From: Stenotrophomonas raiganjensis (SeqCode)
GTDB taxonomy: Bacteria; Pseudomonadota; Gammaproteobacteria; Xanthomonadales; Xanthomonadaceae
Direction: 5' to 3'
DNA: 64,000 nt
Assembly (NCBI RefSeq): GCF_030658505.1
Contig: NZ_JAUTXR010000124.1
Coordinates: forward strand, 43,551-107,550
A program made the position numbers and the translations under genes. Positions 36,612-45,094 of the stretch are shown in pieces. The stretch's first letter is position 1; each line of letters opens with the position of its first letter. Below the pieces are notes generated by a model, which was given only the letters and a program-made list of their open reading frames with translations, was not told the origin of the DNA and made no database searches.

Positions 36612-37371
36612 ACCAGCCGTTGCCGGTGCCGCGTTCGCGCCACTGGTGGTGATTCCCGTCTACGACCACGAGCACGCCATCGCGGCGGTGGTCGACGGCG
36701 TGCAGGCCGCTGGCCTGCCGTGCCTGCTGGTCGACGATGGCTCGCATGAGGCGTGCGCGACTGCACTGCGTTCACTGGCGCAGCGCCAGGGCGTCGACCT
36801 GCTGCGCTTGGACATCAACCAGGGCAAGGGCGGGGCCATGCTGGCCGGTTTCGCCGAAGCCGGTGTGCGTGGCTACAGCCACGTGCTGCAGATCGATGCC
36901 GACGGCCAGCACGATACCGCTGACCTGCCACGCTTCATCGAAGCGGCGCGCACCCATCCCGAGGCGGTGATCTGTGGTATCCCGGCCTACGACGCCAGCG
37001 TGCCGAAGGCGCGCCTGTACGGCCGCTACGCCACCCACATCTGGGTCTGGATCAACACGCTGTCGCTGCACCTGCGCGACACCATGTGCGGCTTCCGCGT
37101 GTATCCACTGCCGCCGGTGCTGCGCTTGGTCGGCGAGGAAACCATCGGCCGGCGCATGGATTTCGATACCGAAGTGATGGTGCGCCTGTACTGGCGGCAG
37201 GTCCCGGTCGAGCACCTGGCCACGCGCGTGACCTATCCATCCGATGGCGTGTCGCACTTTGATGTGTGGCGCGACAACGTGCGCATCAGCCGCATGCATA
37301 CCCGCCTGTTCTTCGGCATGCTCTGGCGTGCGCCGCGCCTGCTGTGGCGCCGCCTGCGGGTGGCGCGCTGA
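36601..37371 (+). CDS. Family 2 glycosyltransferase
   Basis: A 256-residue GT-A-fold enzyme. The nucleotide-sugar site is visible as VVIPVYDHEHAI followed by LLVDDGS (Asp45-Asp46), and the metal-binding DxD as LQIDADGQHD (Asp99-x-Asp101). The later segment CGFRVYPL, with GRRMDFDTEV, is typical of dolichyl-phosphate-mannose-synthase-like members. There are no membrane helices. In the pigment operon it probably glycosylates the polyene or its lipid anchor. ATG 36601 lies inside the preceding gene and fits the family N-terminus. The next gene starts one base after the stop. Confidence 0.9.
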   Translation: MQTEPAVAGAAFAPLVVIPVYDHEHAIAAVVDGVQAAGLPCLLVDDGSHEACATALRSLAQRQGVDLLRLDINQGKGGAMLAGFAEAGVRGYSHVLQIDADGQHDTADLPRFIEAARTHPEAVICGIPAYDASVPKARLYGRYATHIWVWINTLSLHLRDTMCGFRVYPLPPVLRLVGEETIGRRMDFDTEVMVRLYWRQVPVEHLATRVTYPSDGVSHFDVWRDNVRISRMHTRLFFGMLWRAPRLLWRRLRVAR

Positions 37372-37372
37372 G

Positions 37373-38314
37373 ATGGCGACCACGCAGGATGCCCCGCACT
37401 GGGCCGACATCGGCGAATCCACGTCGGTGGCCGGCGTGCTGTTCCTGTGCGGGGTGCACCGCTGGTTCGGACGCTGGCCGTTCCGCCTGTGCGTGTGGCC
37501 GGTGGTGGCCTGCCATTGGTTGGGCAACCGCGTCGCCCGCCAGGCCTCGATGCAGTACCTGCAGCGCCTGCAGGCACACAGCGGTGTGCTGGGCCGCGCG
37601 CCGACCCGGCGCGACAGCCTGCGCCACTTCTTCGCCTTCGCCGACACGATGCTGGACAAGATCCTCGGCCTGGGCGGGCGCTACCCGGCCAACCGTATTC
37701 ACCTGCACCGCGATCTGGTGCTGCAGAAGATCGCGCGCCGCGAAGGCGGGCTGATCCTGACCGCGCACATCGGCTGCCTGGAACTGTGCCAGGTGCTGGC
37801 CGAACAGGTGCCGGGGTTCCGCATCACCGTGCTGGTGCACACCGCGCATGCGCAGCGCTTCAACCGCCTGCTGCAGCGACTGGACCCGCTGGCGGCGGTG
37901 GAACTGGTGCAGGTCACCGAGATGGGGCCGGCCACCGCCGTGATGCTGGCCGAGCGCGTGGCGGCGGGCGGCTTCGTCGCCATCGTCGGCGACCGCACGC
38001 CGGTGCAGGGTGGCCGCAGTGTCACCGCCGATTTCCTTGGCCACCGCGCCCCGTTCCCGATCGGCGCCTATGTGCTCGCCGCCGCGTTGGGTTGCCCGGT
38101 CTACACCATGGCCTGCCTGCACCAGGGCGAGGGCTATCGCGTGGCATTCGAACAGTTCGCCGAACGCATCGTGCTGCCGCGTGGCTCGCGCGACGCGGCA
38201 CTTGCCGAACAGGCACAGCGCTTCGCGCGCTGGCTGGAACTCCAGGTCACCCAGTCCCCGCTGGACTGGTTCAATTTCTTCCCCTTCTGGGATCAGGCTC
38301 CGCATGACGACTGA
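37373..38314 (+). CDS. LpxL/HtrB-like lysophospholipid acyltransferase
   Basis: A 313-residue acyltransferase of the lipid A late-acyltransferase type. The catalytic HX4E motif is His132-Glu137 (TAHIGCLELC), and the GDRTPVQGG segment matches the second conserved block. It has a hydrophobic N-terminal segment (about residues 36-52) but no full transmembrane topology. This is the second acyltransferase of the operon and differs in family from the PlsC-type at 33043-33840. It is a plausible enzyme for attaching the polyene to a lipid. It overlaps the ammonia-lyase gene by 11 nt. Confidence 0.88.
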   Translation: MATTQDAPHWADIGESTSVAGVLFLCGVHRWFGRWPFRLCVWPVVACHWLGNRVARQASMQYLQRLQAHSGVLGRAPTRRDSLRHFFAFADTMLDKILGLGGRYPANRIHLHRDLVLQKIARREGGLILTAHIGCLELCQVLAEQVPGFRITVLVHTAHAQRFNRLLQRLDPLAAVELVQVTEMGPATAVMLAERVAAGGFVAIVGDRTPVQGGRSVTADFLGHRAPFPIGAYVLAAALGCPVYTMACLHQGEGYRVAFEQFAERIVLPRGSRDAALAEQAQRFARWLELQVTQSPLDWFNFFPFWDQAPHDD

Positions 38315-39854
38315 CGCCGTACCCGTGTGCCGCTTTGGCGATGCACCGTTGACCATCGAAGACGTGGTGGCCCTGGCCCAGCGCCAGTGCGAGGCCGCAC
38401 TGAGCGACGCGCCGGCGTTCCGCGCGCACATCCAGCGCGGTGCCGACTTCCTCGACCGCCTGCTGCGCGAGGACGGCGTGATCTACGGCGTGACCACCGG
38501 CTACGGCGATTCGTGCACGGTGAACATCCCGCCGGCACTGGTGGCTGAACTGCCGCACCACCTGTACACCTACCATGGCTGCGGCCTGGGCCGTTACCTG
38601 GACCCGGTCGAGACCCGGGCGGTGCTGGCCGCGCGCCTGGCCTCGCTGGTGCGTGGCATGTCCGGTGTCAGTGTGCCGCTGCTGGAAGGCCTGGCCACGC
38701 TGCTGAAGCACGACGTGCTGCCGATGATTCCGGCCGAAGGCTCGGTCGGTGCCAGTGGTGACCTGACCCCGCTGTCGTACGTAGCGGCGGTGCTGTGTGG
38801 CGAGCGCGAGGTGCTGCACGACGGCCGCGTGCAGCCGGCGGCCGAGGTGCTGGCGAAGATCGGCATGACCCCGCTGAAGCTGCGGCCGAAGGAAGGCCTG
38901 GCGATCATGAACGGCACCGCGGTGATGACCGGCCTGGCCTGCCTGGCCTGGCAGCGTGCCGACTACCTGGCGCGCATGGCCACGCGCCTGACCGCGTTCA
39001 ACGTGCTGGCCAGCGACGGCAACGCGCACCACTTCGACGAAACCCTGTTCGCGGCCAAGCCGCACCCGGGCCAGGGCCGCATCGCCGCGCGCCTGCGCAG
39101 CGACCTGCACAGCGAGTGTCCGCCGCGCAATGAACAGCGCCTGCAGGACCGTTACTCGCTGCGCTGCGCGCCGCACGTGATCGGCGTGCTGGAGGACAGC
39201 CTGCCGTTCCTGCGCCAGCTGATCGAAACCGAGCTGAACAGCGCCAACGACAATCCGCTGATCGACGCCGACGGCGAGCGCATCCTGCACGGCGGCCACT
39301 TCTACGGCGGCCACATCGCGCTGGCAATGGACACCCTGAAGAACACCGTGGCCAACGTCGCTGACCTGCTCGACCGGCAGCTGGCACTGGTGGTCGATGC
39401 CCGCTACAACCATGGCCTGCCAGCCAACCTGTCGGCGGCCACCGGCCCGCGTGCGGCCATCAACCATGGCCTGAAGGCGCTGCAGATCAGCGTGTCGGCG
39501 TGGACCGCCGAAGCGCTGAAGCAGACCATGCCGGCCTCGGTGTTCTCGCGTTCCACCGAATGCCACAACCAGGACAAGGTCAGCATGGGCACCATCGCCG
39601 CGCGCGACTGCCTGCGCGTGATCGAGCTGACCGAGCAGGTGGTGGCGGCGATGCTGATCGCCGCCCGCCAGGGCCTGGCCCTGCGCGAGCGGGTTGGCCT
39701 GAATGCGCAGCTGCATGGCAGTCTGGCCGACATGTACGCCGACCTGGGGCAGCGCATCGCCCTGGTCGAAGAAGACCGCGCGCTGGATCGCGAACTGCGG
39801 GAACTGCTGGTGGAGATCCGCGCGCAACGTTGGGAGCTGTATGCCGGTGAATGA
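38304..39854 (+). CDS. HAL/PAL/TAL-family aromatic amino acid ammonia-lyase
   Basis: A 516-residue lyase with the self-forming MIO cofactor triad Ala150-Ser151-Gly152 in GSVGASGDLTPLSYV and catalytic Tyr61 in YGVTTGYGD. Later family blocks are intact (NGTAVMTG, ELNSANDNPL, HGGHFYGG). It would release ammonia from histidine, tyrosine or phenylalanine. The selectivity loop reads LYTYHGCGLG: His91 sits where HAL has His83, but Tyr90 replaces the usual Ser, and it is not the His-Leu pair of bacterial TAL. The substrate therefore cannot be called. Inside this operon it may make a coumarate- or cinnamate-like starter. It overlaps the thioesterase gene by 14 nt. Confidence 0.9.
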   Translation: MTTDAVPVCRFGDAPLTIEDVVALAQRQCEAALSDAPAFRAHIQRGADFLDRLLREDGVIYGVTTGYGDSCTVNIPPALVAELPHHLYTYHGCGLGRYLDPVETRAVLAARLASLVRGMSGVSVPLLEGLATLLKHDVLPMIPAEGSVGASGDLTPLSYVAAVLCGEREVLHDGRVQPAAEVLAKIGMTPLKLRPKEGLAIMNGTAVMTGLACLAWQRADYLARMATRLTAFNVLASDGNAHHFDETLFAAKPHPGQGRIAARLRSDLHSECPPRNEQRLQDRYSLRCAPHVIGVLEDSLPFLRQLIETELNSANDNPLIDADGERILHGGHFYGGHIALAMDTLKNTVANVADLLDRQLALVVDARYNHGLPANLSAATGPRAAINHGLKALQISVSAWTAEALKQTMPASVFSRSTECHNQDKVSMGTIAARDCLRVIELTEQVVAAMLIAARQGLALRERVGLNAQLHGSLADMYADLGQRIALVEEDRALDRELRELLVEIRAQRWELYAGE

Positions 39855-40272
39855 GGCCATTGAACGGGTCGGCGAAATCACGCTGACCCCCGCCTTCCAT
39901 GACTGCGATCCGATGAACGTGGTCTGGCATGGCAACTACTTCAAGTACTTCGAGATCGCGCGCTGCGCGTTGCTCGGGCGCTATGACTACGACTACCCGC
40001 AGATGCTCGAATCGGGCTACCTGTGGCCGGTGGTCGATGCGCGGGTGAAGTACGTGCGCCCGCTGCTGTTCAACCAGGCGCTGCGCGTGGTCGCGCGCAT
40101 CGTGGAATGGGAGAACCGGCTGAAGATCGAGTACGAGATCCTTGATGCGGAAAGCGGCCAGGTGCTGACCCGTGCGATGACCATCCAGGTCGCGGTGGAC
40201 GCGGCCAGCAAGGAAATGCTGTACCAGTGCCCGCCGGTGCTGTGGGAACGCCTGGGAGTGCCTGCGCCGTGA
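39841..40272 (+). CDS. 4HBT-like acyl-CoA/acyl-ACP thioesterase
   Basis: A 143-residue hotdog-fold thioesterase. The family signature DCDPMNVVWHGNYFKYFE is present with the catalytic-type Asp23, followed by VVDARVKYVRPLLFNQAL. It may release the aryl-polyene from its ACP or remove stalled intermediates. ATG 39841 lies within the ammonia-lyase gene, so the two are translationally coupled. The next gene starts in GTGA overlap. A homologous thioesterase is a regular member of aryl-polyene clusters. Confidence 0.9.
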   Translation: MPVNEAIERVGEITLTPAFHDCDPMNVVWHGNYFKYFEIARCALLGRYDYDYPQMLESGYLWPVVDARVKYVRPLLFNQALRVVARIVEWENRLKIEYEILDAESGQVLTRAMTIQVAVDAASKEMLYQCPPVLWERLGVPAP

Positions 40273-40898
40273 ATATGCTTGCCCGTCTTTCGAGCGTGCT
40301 GCTGTGCGCGCTGCTGCTGGTGGCCGTGCCGCGTGTGCAGGCGGCCGACTCCGCCGTCGATGCGATCACCCAGGCGGTGGCGCGGCCCGACGTGCTGCGT
40401 GGCCAGTTCAGCCAGGAAAAGCAGGTCAGCGGCTTCAAGAACCCGCTGCGCTCGCAGGGCCGGTTCGTGGTCGCGCGCCAGCACGGCGTGATCTGGACCA
40501 CGCTCAAGCCGTTCCCTTCTGAAGTGGTGGTCACCGCCGACCGCATCCTCAGCCGCCAGCGCGATGGCAGCACCCGCGTCGAGCTCGACGCGCGGCAGCA
40601 GCCGGCGATGCGCTCGGTCAACGCGATCATGTTCGCGCTGATGAGCGGCGACGTGCAGGCACTGTCCAGCCAGTTCAATGTTGCTGCCAGCCGCGAAGGG
40701 CAGGGCTGGCGCCTGCGCCTGACACCGAAGTCGGCAATGCTGGCCAAGGCCTTCGAATCGCTGACCCTGCAGGGTGACCGCTACGTGCGCCAGGTGGAAA
40801 TCGTAGAGGCCAACAAGGACCGCACGCAGATCCAGTTCAGCGCATTGAGCGAGGCGCCGGCCACGCTGGATCCCGACGAGGCCCGCCGCTTTGAGTGA
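40269..40898 (+). CDS. LolA-like periplasmic carrier of the aryl-polyene operon
   Basis: A 209-residue exported protein of the LolA/outer-membrane lipoprotein carrier fold. A signal peptide ends at PRVQAADS. The mature region begins with LRGQFSQEKQVSGFKNPLRSQGRF, a typical opening of the half-barrel, and a QVEIVEANKDRTQIQFS block lies near the end. It is expected to ferry the hydrophobic polyene lipid through the periplasm. The start is GTG 40269, overlapping the thioesterase stop; ATG 40275 is a near alternative. The exporter gene downstream probably hands cargo to it. Confidence 0.88.
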   Translation: MNMLARLSSVLLCALLLVAVPRVQAADSAVDAITQAVARPDVLRGQFSQEKQVSGFKNPLRSQGRFVVARQHGVIWTTLKPFPSEVVVTADRILSRQRDGSTRVELDARQQPAMRSVNAIMFALMSGDVQALSSQFNVAASREGQGWRLRLTPKSAMLAKAFESLTLQGDRYVRQVEIVEANKDRTQIQFSALSEAPATLDPDEARRFE

Positions 40899-43245
40899 GG
40901 CCGTGGCATCGGACGCACCGGACCGGCTGCGGCGCTGGTGGCACTGGCTGGGCATTGCCTGGCTGGCGCTGCTGCTGGCGCTGGGCGCACAGCAGTGGCA
41001 TTTGTGGAGCCAGCAATCGCGGATCGACACCGACATCCTCGCACTGCTGCCGCAGGATGCGCACGACCGCCTGTTGAGCGACGTCACCCGGCGCATTGCC
41101 GATGGCAGTTCGCGGCAGGTCGTGGTGCTGCTCGGCAGCCAGGACGGTGCCGCCGCCAAGCGCGCGCAGTCCGCGTTCGCTGCGGCCATGGCTGCCGATG
41201 CCGACAGCGCGTTGCTGGTGCCCAGCGGTTCGATCGAAGGCTGGTTCGATGAGGCGCGCGCGTTCTACGCGCCGTACCGCGACCGCCTGCTGACACCGGC
41301 CCAGCGCGAGCAGTTGCAGGGCAGCGAGCCGGGCGCGTTGGCCGAGCAGGCGCTGGCCGCGCTGTACGGCCCGATGGGCGCCCCGCGCCTGACCGATTGG
41401 CGCCAGGACCCGCTGTCGCTGTGGCCGCAGTGGTGGCAGCAGCAGGCACAGGGTTCGGGGTTGCGGCTGGGCGATGACGGCCTGCTTGAAGCCGAGGGCA
41501 GGCACTGGGCGGCGCTGCAGTTCGATACGCCGGGCTCGGCGTTCCAGCTCGATGGCGAACGCCACCTTGATGGCCTGCTGGAGCGGGCCGGAAAGGCGGC
41601 CAAGGCCGTAGCGCCGGAGCTGGAAATCCTGCATGCCGGCGTGCCGCTGCACGCCGAGGCGGCCGCGGTGCAGGCCAACCAGGAGATCAACACCATCGGC
41701 TGGGGCTCGCTGGCGGCGGTGCTGCTGCTGGTGTGGCTGGCGTTCCGCTCATTGCGGCCGATCCTGCTGGTGGCCGCGTCGCTGCTGATCGGCTGTGGGG
41801 TGGCGCTGGCGGTGACCGTGCTGGTGTTCGGCAAGGTGCACGTGCTGACCCTGGTGTTTGGTGCGTCGCTGGTGGGCGTGGCCGAGGACTACGGCATCCA
41901 TTGGTTCGCTTCGCGCCAGGCCGAACCGGCTGATCGTCGCTGGAGACTGCTGCGGCACTTGTTGCCGGGCCTGTGGCTGGCGCTGCTGACCAGTGCGCTG
42001 GCTTACCTGGCCTTGGGCCTGGCGCCGTTCCCGGGCCTGCGGCAGATGGCGCTGTTCTCGGTGGTCGGCCTGGCCGCCGCCTTCCTCACGGTCATCTTCT
42101 GGTTCCCGTGGCTGGATGGCGGCGAGATCCGCCAGACCCGTTTCTCGCAGTGGCTGGGCAATACGCTGGAGCGTTTCCCACGCCTGCAGGGACGCCGTCC
42201 GGTGCTGTTGTTCATCGGTGCCACCGTCGTGCTTTCGGCCATCGGCATGGCCCGGCTGCAGAACAACGACGACCTGCGCAGCCTGCAGTCGTCGCCGCCG
42301 GCGCTGATGGCCCAGCAGATCCGCCTGAGCCAGCTGCTGGGCATGCCCAGCCCGGCGCAGTTCTACCTGGTGCAGGGGGCCGATGCGGCGCAGCTGCTGC
42401 AGCGCGAAGAGGCATTGACCGAACGCCTGCGTGCGCTGGCCGATGACAAGCGCATCGGCGGCTACCGCGCGATCAGCGACTGGTTGCCGTCGCCGGCGCG
42501 CCAGCGGGCCGATGCGGCGTTGACCGCGAAGGTGGAGCCGGGTGTGCTGTCGGCCGTGTCCGAGGCCGTGGGCGAGCCGCTGCAGCGTCCGCAGTTCGCC
42601 GCTGCGCCGCTCACCGCCGAAGCGTTCCTGGCGTCGCCGGCCTCGCAACCGTTCCGTCATCTGTGGGTGGGTGAGGTCGGTGGGCAGATGATCAGCGTCG
42701 TGATGGTCGATGACCTGTCGCGCGCCGATGCCCTGGCCACGCTGGAAGATGCTGCCGAAGGCCTGCCTGGCGTGCGCTGGGTCGACCGTACCTCCGATTT
42801 CTCCAAGTTGCTGGGCCACTACCGCAAGCTGATGGGCGGGCTGCTGCTGGTTGGCATCGCGCTGGTGTTTGGTGCGCTGTGGCTGCGCTACCGTCGCCAG
42901 GCCTGGCGTGTATTCGCGCCGACGCTGATTGCCGGTGCGCTGACCCTGGGCCTGCTCGGCCTGTTCGGCCAGCCACTGCAGCTGTTCAACGTACTCGCGC
43001 TGATGCTGTTGCTGGGCATGGGCATCGACTACGGCATCTTCCTGATCGAGCACCGCGGCGACGCCAGCGCGTGGCTGGCGGTATGCGTGGGTGCGGCCAG
43101 TACCTGGCTGTCATTCGGCCTGCTCGGTCTGTCGCAGACCCCGGCGCTGCGCGCGTTCGGCCTGACCCTGCTGTTCGGCATCGGCCTGGTGTGGCTGATC
43201 TCGCCGCTGTTCCGGCCACCGCCGCACGATCTGCCGCCGGCCTGA
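40891..43245 (+). CDS. MMPL/RND-superfamily exporter of the aryl-polyene operon
   Basis: A 784-residue polytopic membrane protein with two repeats of six helices, each preceded by a large periplasmic domain. Helix 1 lies near residues 16-34, clustered helices occur at about 264-400, and a second set begins about 645 and ends in LLFGIGLVWLISPLF. Motifs GWGSLAAVLLLVWLAFRSL and LLLGMGIDYGIFLIEH fit the MMPL family, which flips or exports lipid-linked products. In xanthomonads a related protein is needed for outer-membrane location of xanthomonadin. The start is TTG 40891, eight bases inside the preceding gene; GTG 40903 is an alternative. Cargo identity is inferred from context. Confidence 0.9.
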   Translation: MSEAVASDAPDRLRRWWHWLGIAWLALLLALGAQQWHLWSQQSRIDTDILALLPQDAHDRLLSDVTRRIADGSSRQVVVLLGSQDGAAAKRAQSAFAAAMAADADSALLVPSGSIEGWFDEARAFYAPYRDRLLTPAQREQLQGSEPGALAEQALAALYGPMGAPRLTDWRQDPLSLWPQWWQQQAQGSGLRLGDDGLLEAEGRHWAALQFDTPGSAFQLDGERHLDGLLERAGKAAKAVAPELEILHAGVPLHAEAAAVQANQEINTIGWGSLAAVLLLVWLAFRSLRPILLVAASLLIGCGVALAVTVLVFGKVHVLTLVFGASLVGVAEDYGIHWFASRQAEPADRRWRLLRHLLPGLWLALLTSALAYLALGLAPFPGLRQMALFSVVGLAAAFLTVIFWFPWLDGGEIRQTRFSQWLGNTLERFPRLQGRRPVLLFIGATVVLSAIGMARLQNNDDLRSLQSSPPALMAQQIRLSQLLGMPSPAQFYLVQGADAAQLLQREEALTERLRALADDKRIGGYRAISDWLPSPARQRADAALTAKVEPGVLSAVSEAVGEPLQRPQFAAAPLTAEAFLASPASQPFRHLWVGEVGGQMISVVMVDDLSRADALATLEDAAEGLPGVRWVDRTSDFSKLLGHYRKLMGGLLLVGIALVFGALWLRYRRQAWRVFAPTLIAGALTLGLLGLFGQPLQLFNVLALMLLLGMGIDYGIFLIEHRGDASAWLAVCVGAASTWLSFGLLGLSQTPALRAFGLTLLFGIGLVWLISPLFRPPPHDLPPA

Positions 43246-43298
43246 GCCGGCCTTCCGCATTTCTTCTTTCCCTCTGATCGAGCAACAAGGACGCCCCG

Positions 43299-44549
43299 AT
43301 GAGTACTGCTGTGGATGCTGTCGAACGTACTGAAATCCTGATCATCGGCGCGGGCCCGGCCGGCTCCGTCGCCGCGGCGATGCTGCGCCAGCAGGGCCGC
43401 CAGGTGCTGATGCTGGAGCGCCAGCAGTTCCCGCGCTTCTCGATTGGTGAAAGCCTGCTGCCGCAGAGCATGGAATACATCGAGGCCGCCGGCCTGCTGC
43501 AGGACGTGGTCGAAGCCGGGTTCCAGCACAAGAACGGCGCTGCGTTCGTGCATGGCGAGGCACGTACCGCATTCGATTTCAGGAAGAAGTTCTCGCCAGG
43601 TTGGGGCACCACCTACCAGGTGCAGCGCGCCGACTTCGACAACGTGCTGGCGCGCGGCGCCGAGCGCATGGGCGCCACGCTGCGCTTCGGCGATGAAGTG
43701 CTGTCGGTCGAACCCGGTGAACAGCCGGCGGTGAACGCGCGCCGCCCGGATGGCAGCGAGTACCGAATCGAAGCTGACTTCATCCTCGATGCCTCCGGCT
43801 TCGCGCGCCTGCTGCCGCGCCTGCTGCAGCTGGAATCGCCGTCCAACTTCCCGGTGCGCGGGGCGATCTTCTGCCACGTGCGTGACAACATCCCGGCCGA
43901 AGCGGACTTCGACCGCAACAAGATCCTGATCACCACCCACCCCGAGCACATCGACGTCTGGTACTGGACGATCCCGTTCTCCAACGGCTGCTGCTCGCTG
44001 GGCGTGGTCGCCGAGCCGTCCTTCTTCGAGCGCTACGAAGGCGACGACCTGCAGAAGCTGCAGGCCATCGTCGGCGAGGACCCGAACCTGACCGGGCTGC
44101 TGGCCAACGCCGAGTGGGCGGTACTGCCGGTGCGTCGCATCACCGGGTACTCGGCCAATGTCAGCTCGTTGTGGGGCCCCGGCTACGCGTTGCTGGGCAA
44201 CGCCGGTGAGTTCCTCGACCCGGTGTTCTCGTCCGGCGTGACCATCGCCTTCAAGTCCGCGCAGCTGGCCAGCGAGTGCCTCAAGCGCCGCTATGCCGGC
44301 GAGGCCGTGGACTGGGAGGCCGAGTTCTCGATCCCGCTGCGTGCCGGCGTGAAGACCTTCCGTCGCTTCGTGGAAAGCTGGTACGAAGGCGGCTTCCAGA
44401 AGATCATCTACCACCCGCAGCAGCAGCCCGAAGTACGCAACATGATCAGTTCCATCCTGGCCGGATATGCCTGGGACACCAACAACCCGTATGTGGCCGA
44501 TGAAAGTGGTCGCCGCATGCGCGTGCTGGAGGAACTGTGCAGCGCCTGA
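43299..44549 (+). CDS. FAD-dependent halogenase-like oxidoreductase
   Basis: A 416-residue flavoprotein. The N-terminal FAD-binding GAGPAG lies at residues 17-22, followed by an ERQQFPRFSIGESLLP segment typical of tryptophan-halogenase-like proteins. The halogenase signature WxWxIP is present as WYWTIP at 221-226, then a GNAGEFLDPVFSSG block. Xanthomonadins are brominated aryl polyenes, so bromination of the pigment is a reasonable guess for this gene. Related enzymes without halogenase activity exist, and the catalytic Lys could not be placed with certainty by eye. It is preceded by the only sizeable gap in the operon (53 nt), with AAGGA about 9 nt before ATG 43299. Confidence 0.85.
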   Translation: MSTAVDAVERTEILIIGAGPAGSVAAAMLRQQGRQVLMLERQQFPRFSIGESLLPQSMEYIEAAGLLQDVVEAGFQHKNGAAFVHGEARTAFDFRKKFSPGWGTTYQVQRADFDNVLARGAERMGATLRFGDEVLSVEPGEQPAVNARRPDGSEYRIEADFILDASGFARLLPRLLQLESPSNFPVRGAIFCHVRDNIPAEADFDRNKILITTHPEHIDVWYWTIPFSNGCCSLGVVAEPSFFERYEGDDLQKLQAIVGEDPNLTGLLANAEWAVLPVRRITGYSANVSSLWGPGYALLGNAGEFLDPVFSSGVTIAFKSAQLASECLKRRYAGEAVDWEAEFSIPLRAGVKTFRRFVESWYEGGFQKIIYHPQQQPEVRNMISSILAGYAWDTNNPYVADESGRRMRVLEELCSA

Positions 44550-45094
44550 TCTTCCGTACTGCGGCCCTGCTGCTGTGCCTGCTGCTGGCCGCCTGTGCCG
44601 GGCGCATGCCCAAGCCACAGGTGGAGCTGCCGCCGCTGCGCCTGTCGCCGGCCAGCCTGCCGGCGCCGCTGGCGCTGCAGCAGCAGCTGCACTTCCGTTT
44701 CGGCAGCCATGAGCGCGACCTCGATGCGCTGCTGGAAGCCGATGCACAGCAGGTGCAGCTCGCGGTGCAGGCGATGGGCCAGACCGGCGTGCGCCTGCAG
44801 TGGGACGGCCAGCAGCTGACCCAGCAGCGTGCGCCGTGGCTGCCGCCGCAGGTGCGTGCCGAGCGCGTGCTGGATGACCTGCAGTTCGCGCTGTGGCCGA
44901 CCGCGGCCATCGCTGCGGCGCTGCCGGCCGGCTGGCAGGTCAGCGACGACGGCCAGCAGCGCAGCCTGTCGCGCGATGGCACGGTCTGGCTGCAGCTGCA
45001 GCGCCTGGACGATGGCAGCGTGCAGCTGGACAACCGCGCCGAAGGCTATGCGCTGCGCATCGAATCGATCGACATGACCGGGCAGGACCGATGA
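44537..45094 (+). CDS. DUF3261 family lipoprotein
   Basis: A 185-residue predicted outer-membrane lipoprotein. The signal MQRLIFRTAALLLCLLLAAC ends in a lipobox with Cys20. The rest is Leu/Gln/Ala-rich beta and alpha structure matching DUF3261, a family found almost only inside aryl-polyene-type clusters. It might receive the pigment lipid at the outer membrane from the LolA-like carrier; that is inference. GTG 44537 overlaps the flavoprotein gene by 13 nt. The end overlaps the next KS gene by 4 nt. Confidence 0.85.
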   Translation: MQRLIFRTAALLLCLLLAACAGRMPKPQVELPPLRLSPASLPAPLALQQQLHFRFGSHERDLDALLEADAQQVQLAVQAMGQTGVRLQWDGQQLTQQRAPWLPPQVRAERVLDDLQFALWPTAAIAAALPAGWQVSDDGQQRSLSRDGTVWLQLQRLDDGSVQLDNRAEGYALRIESIDMTGQDR

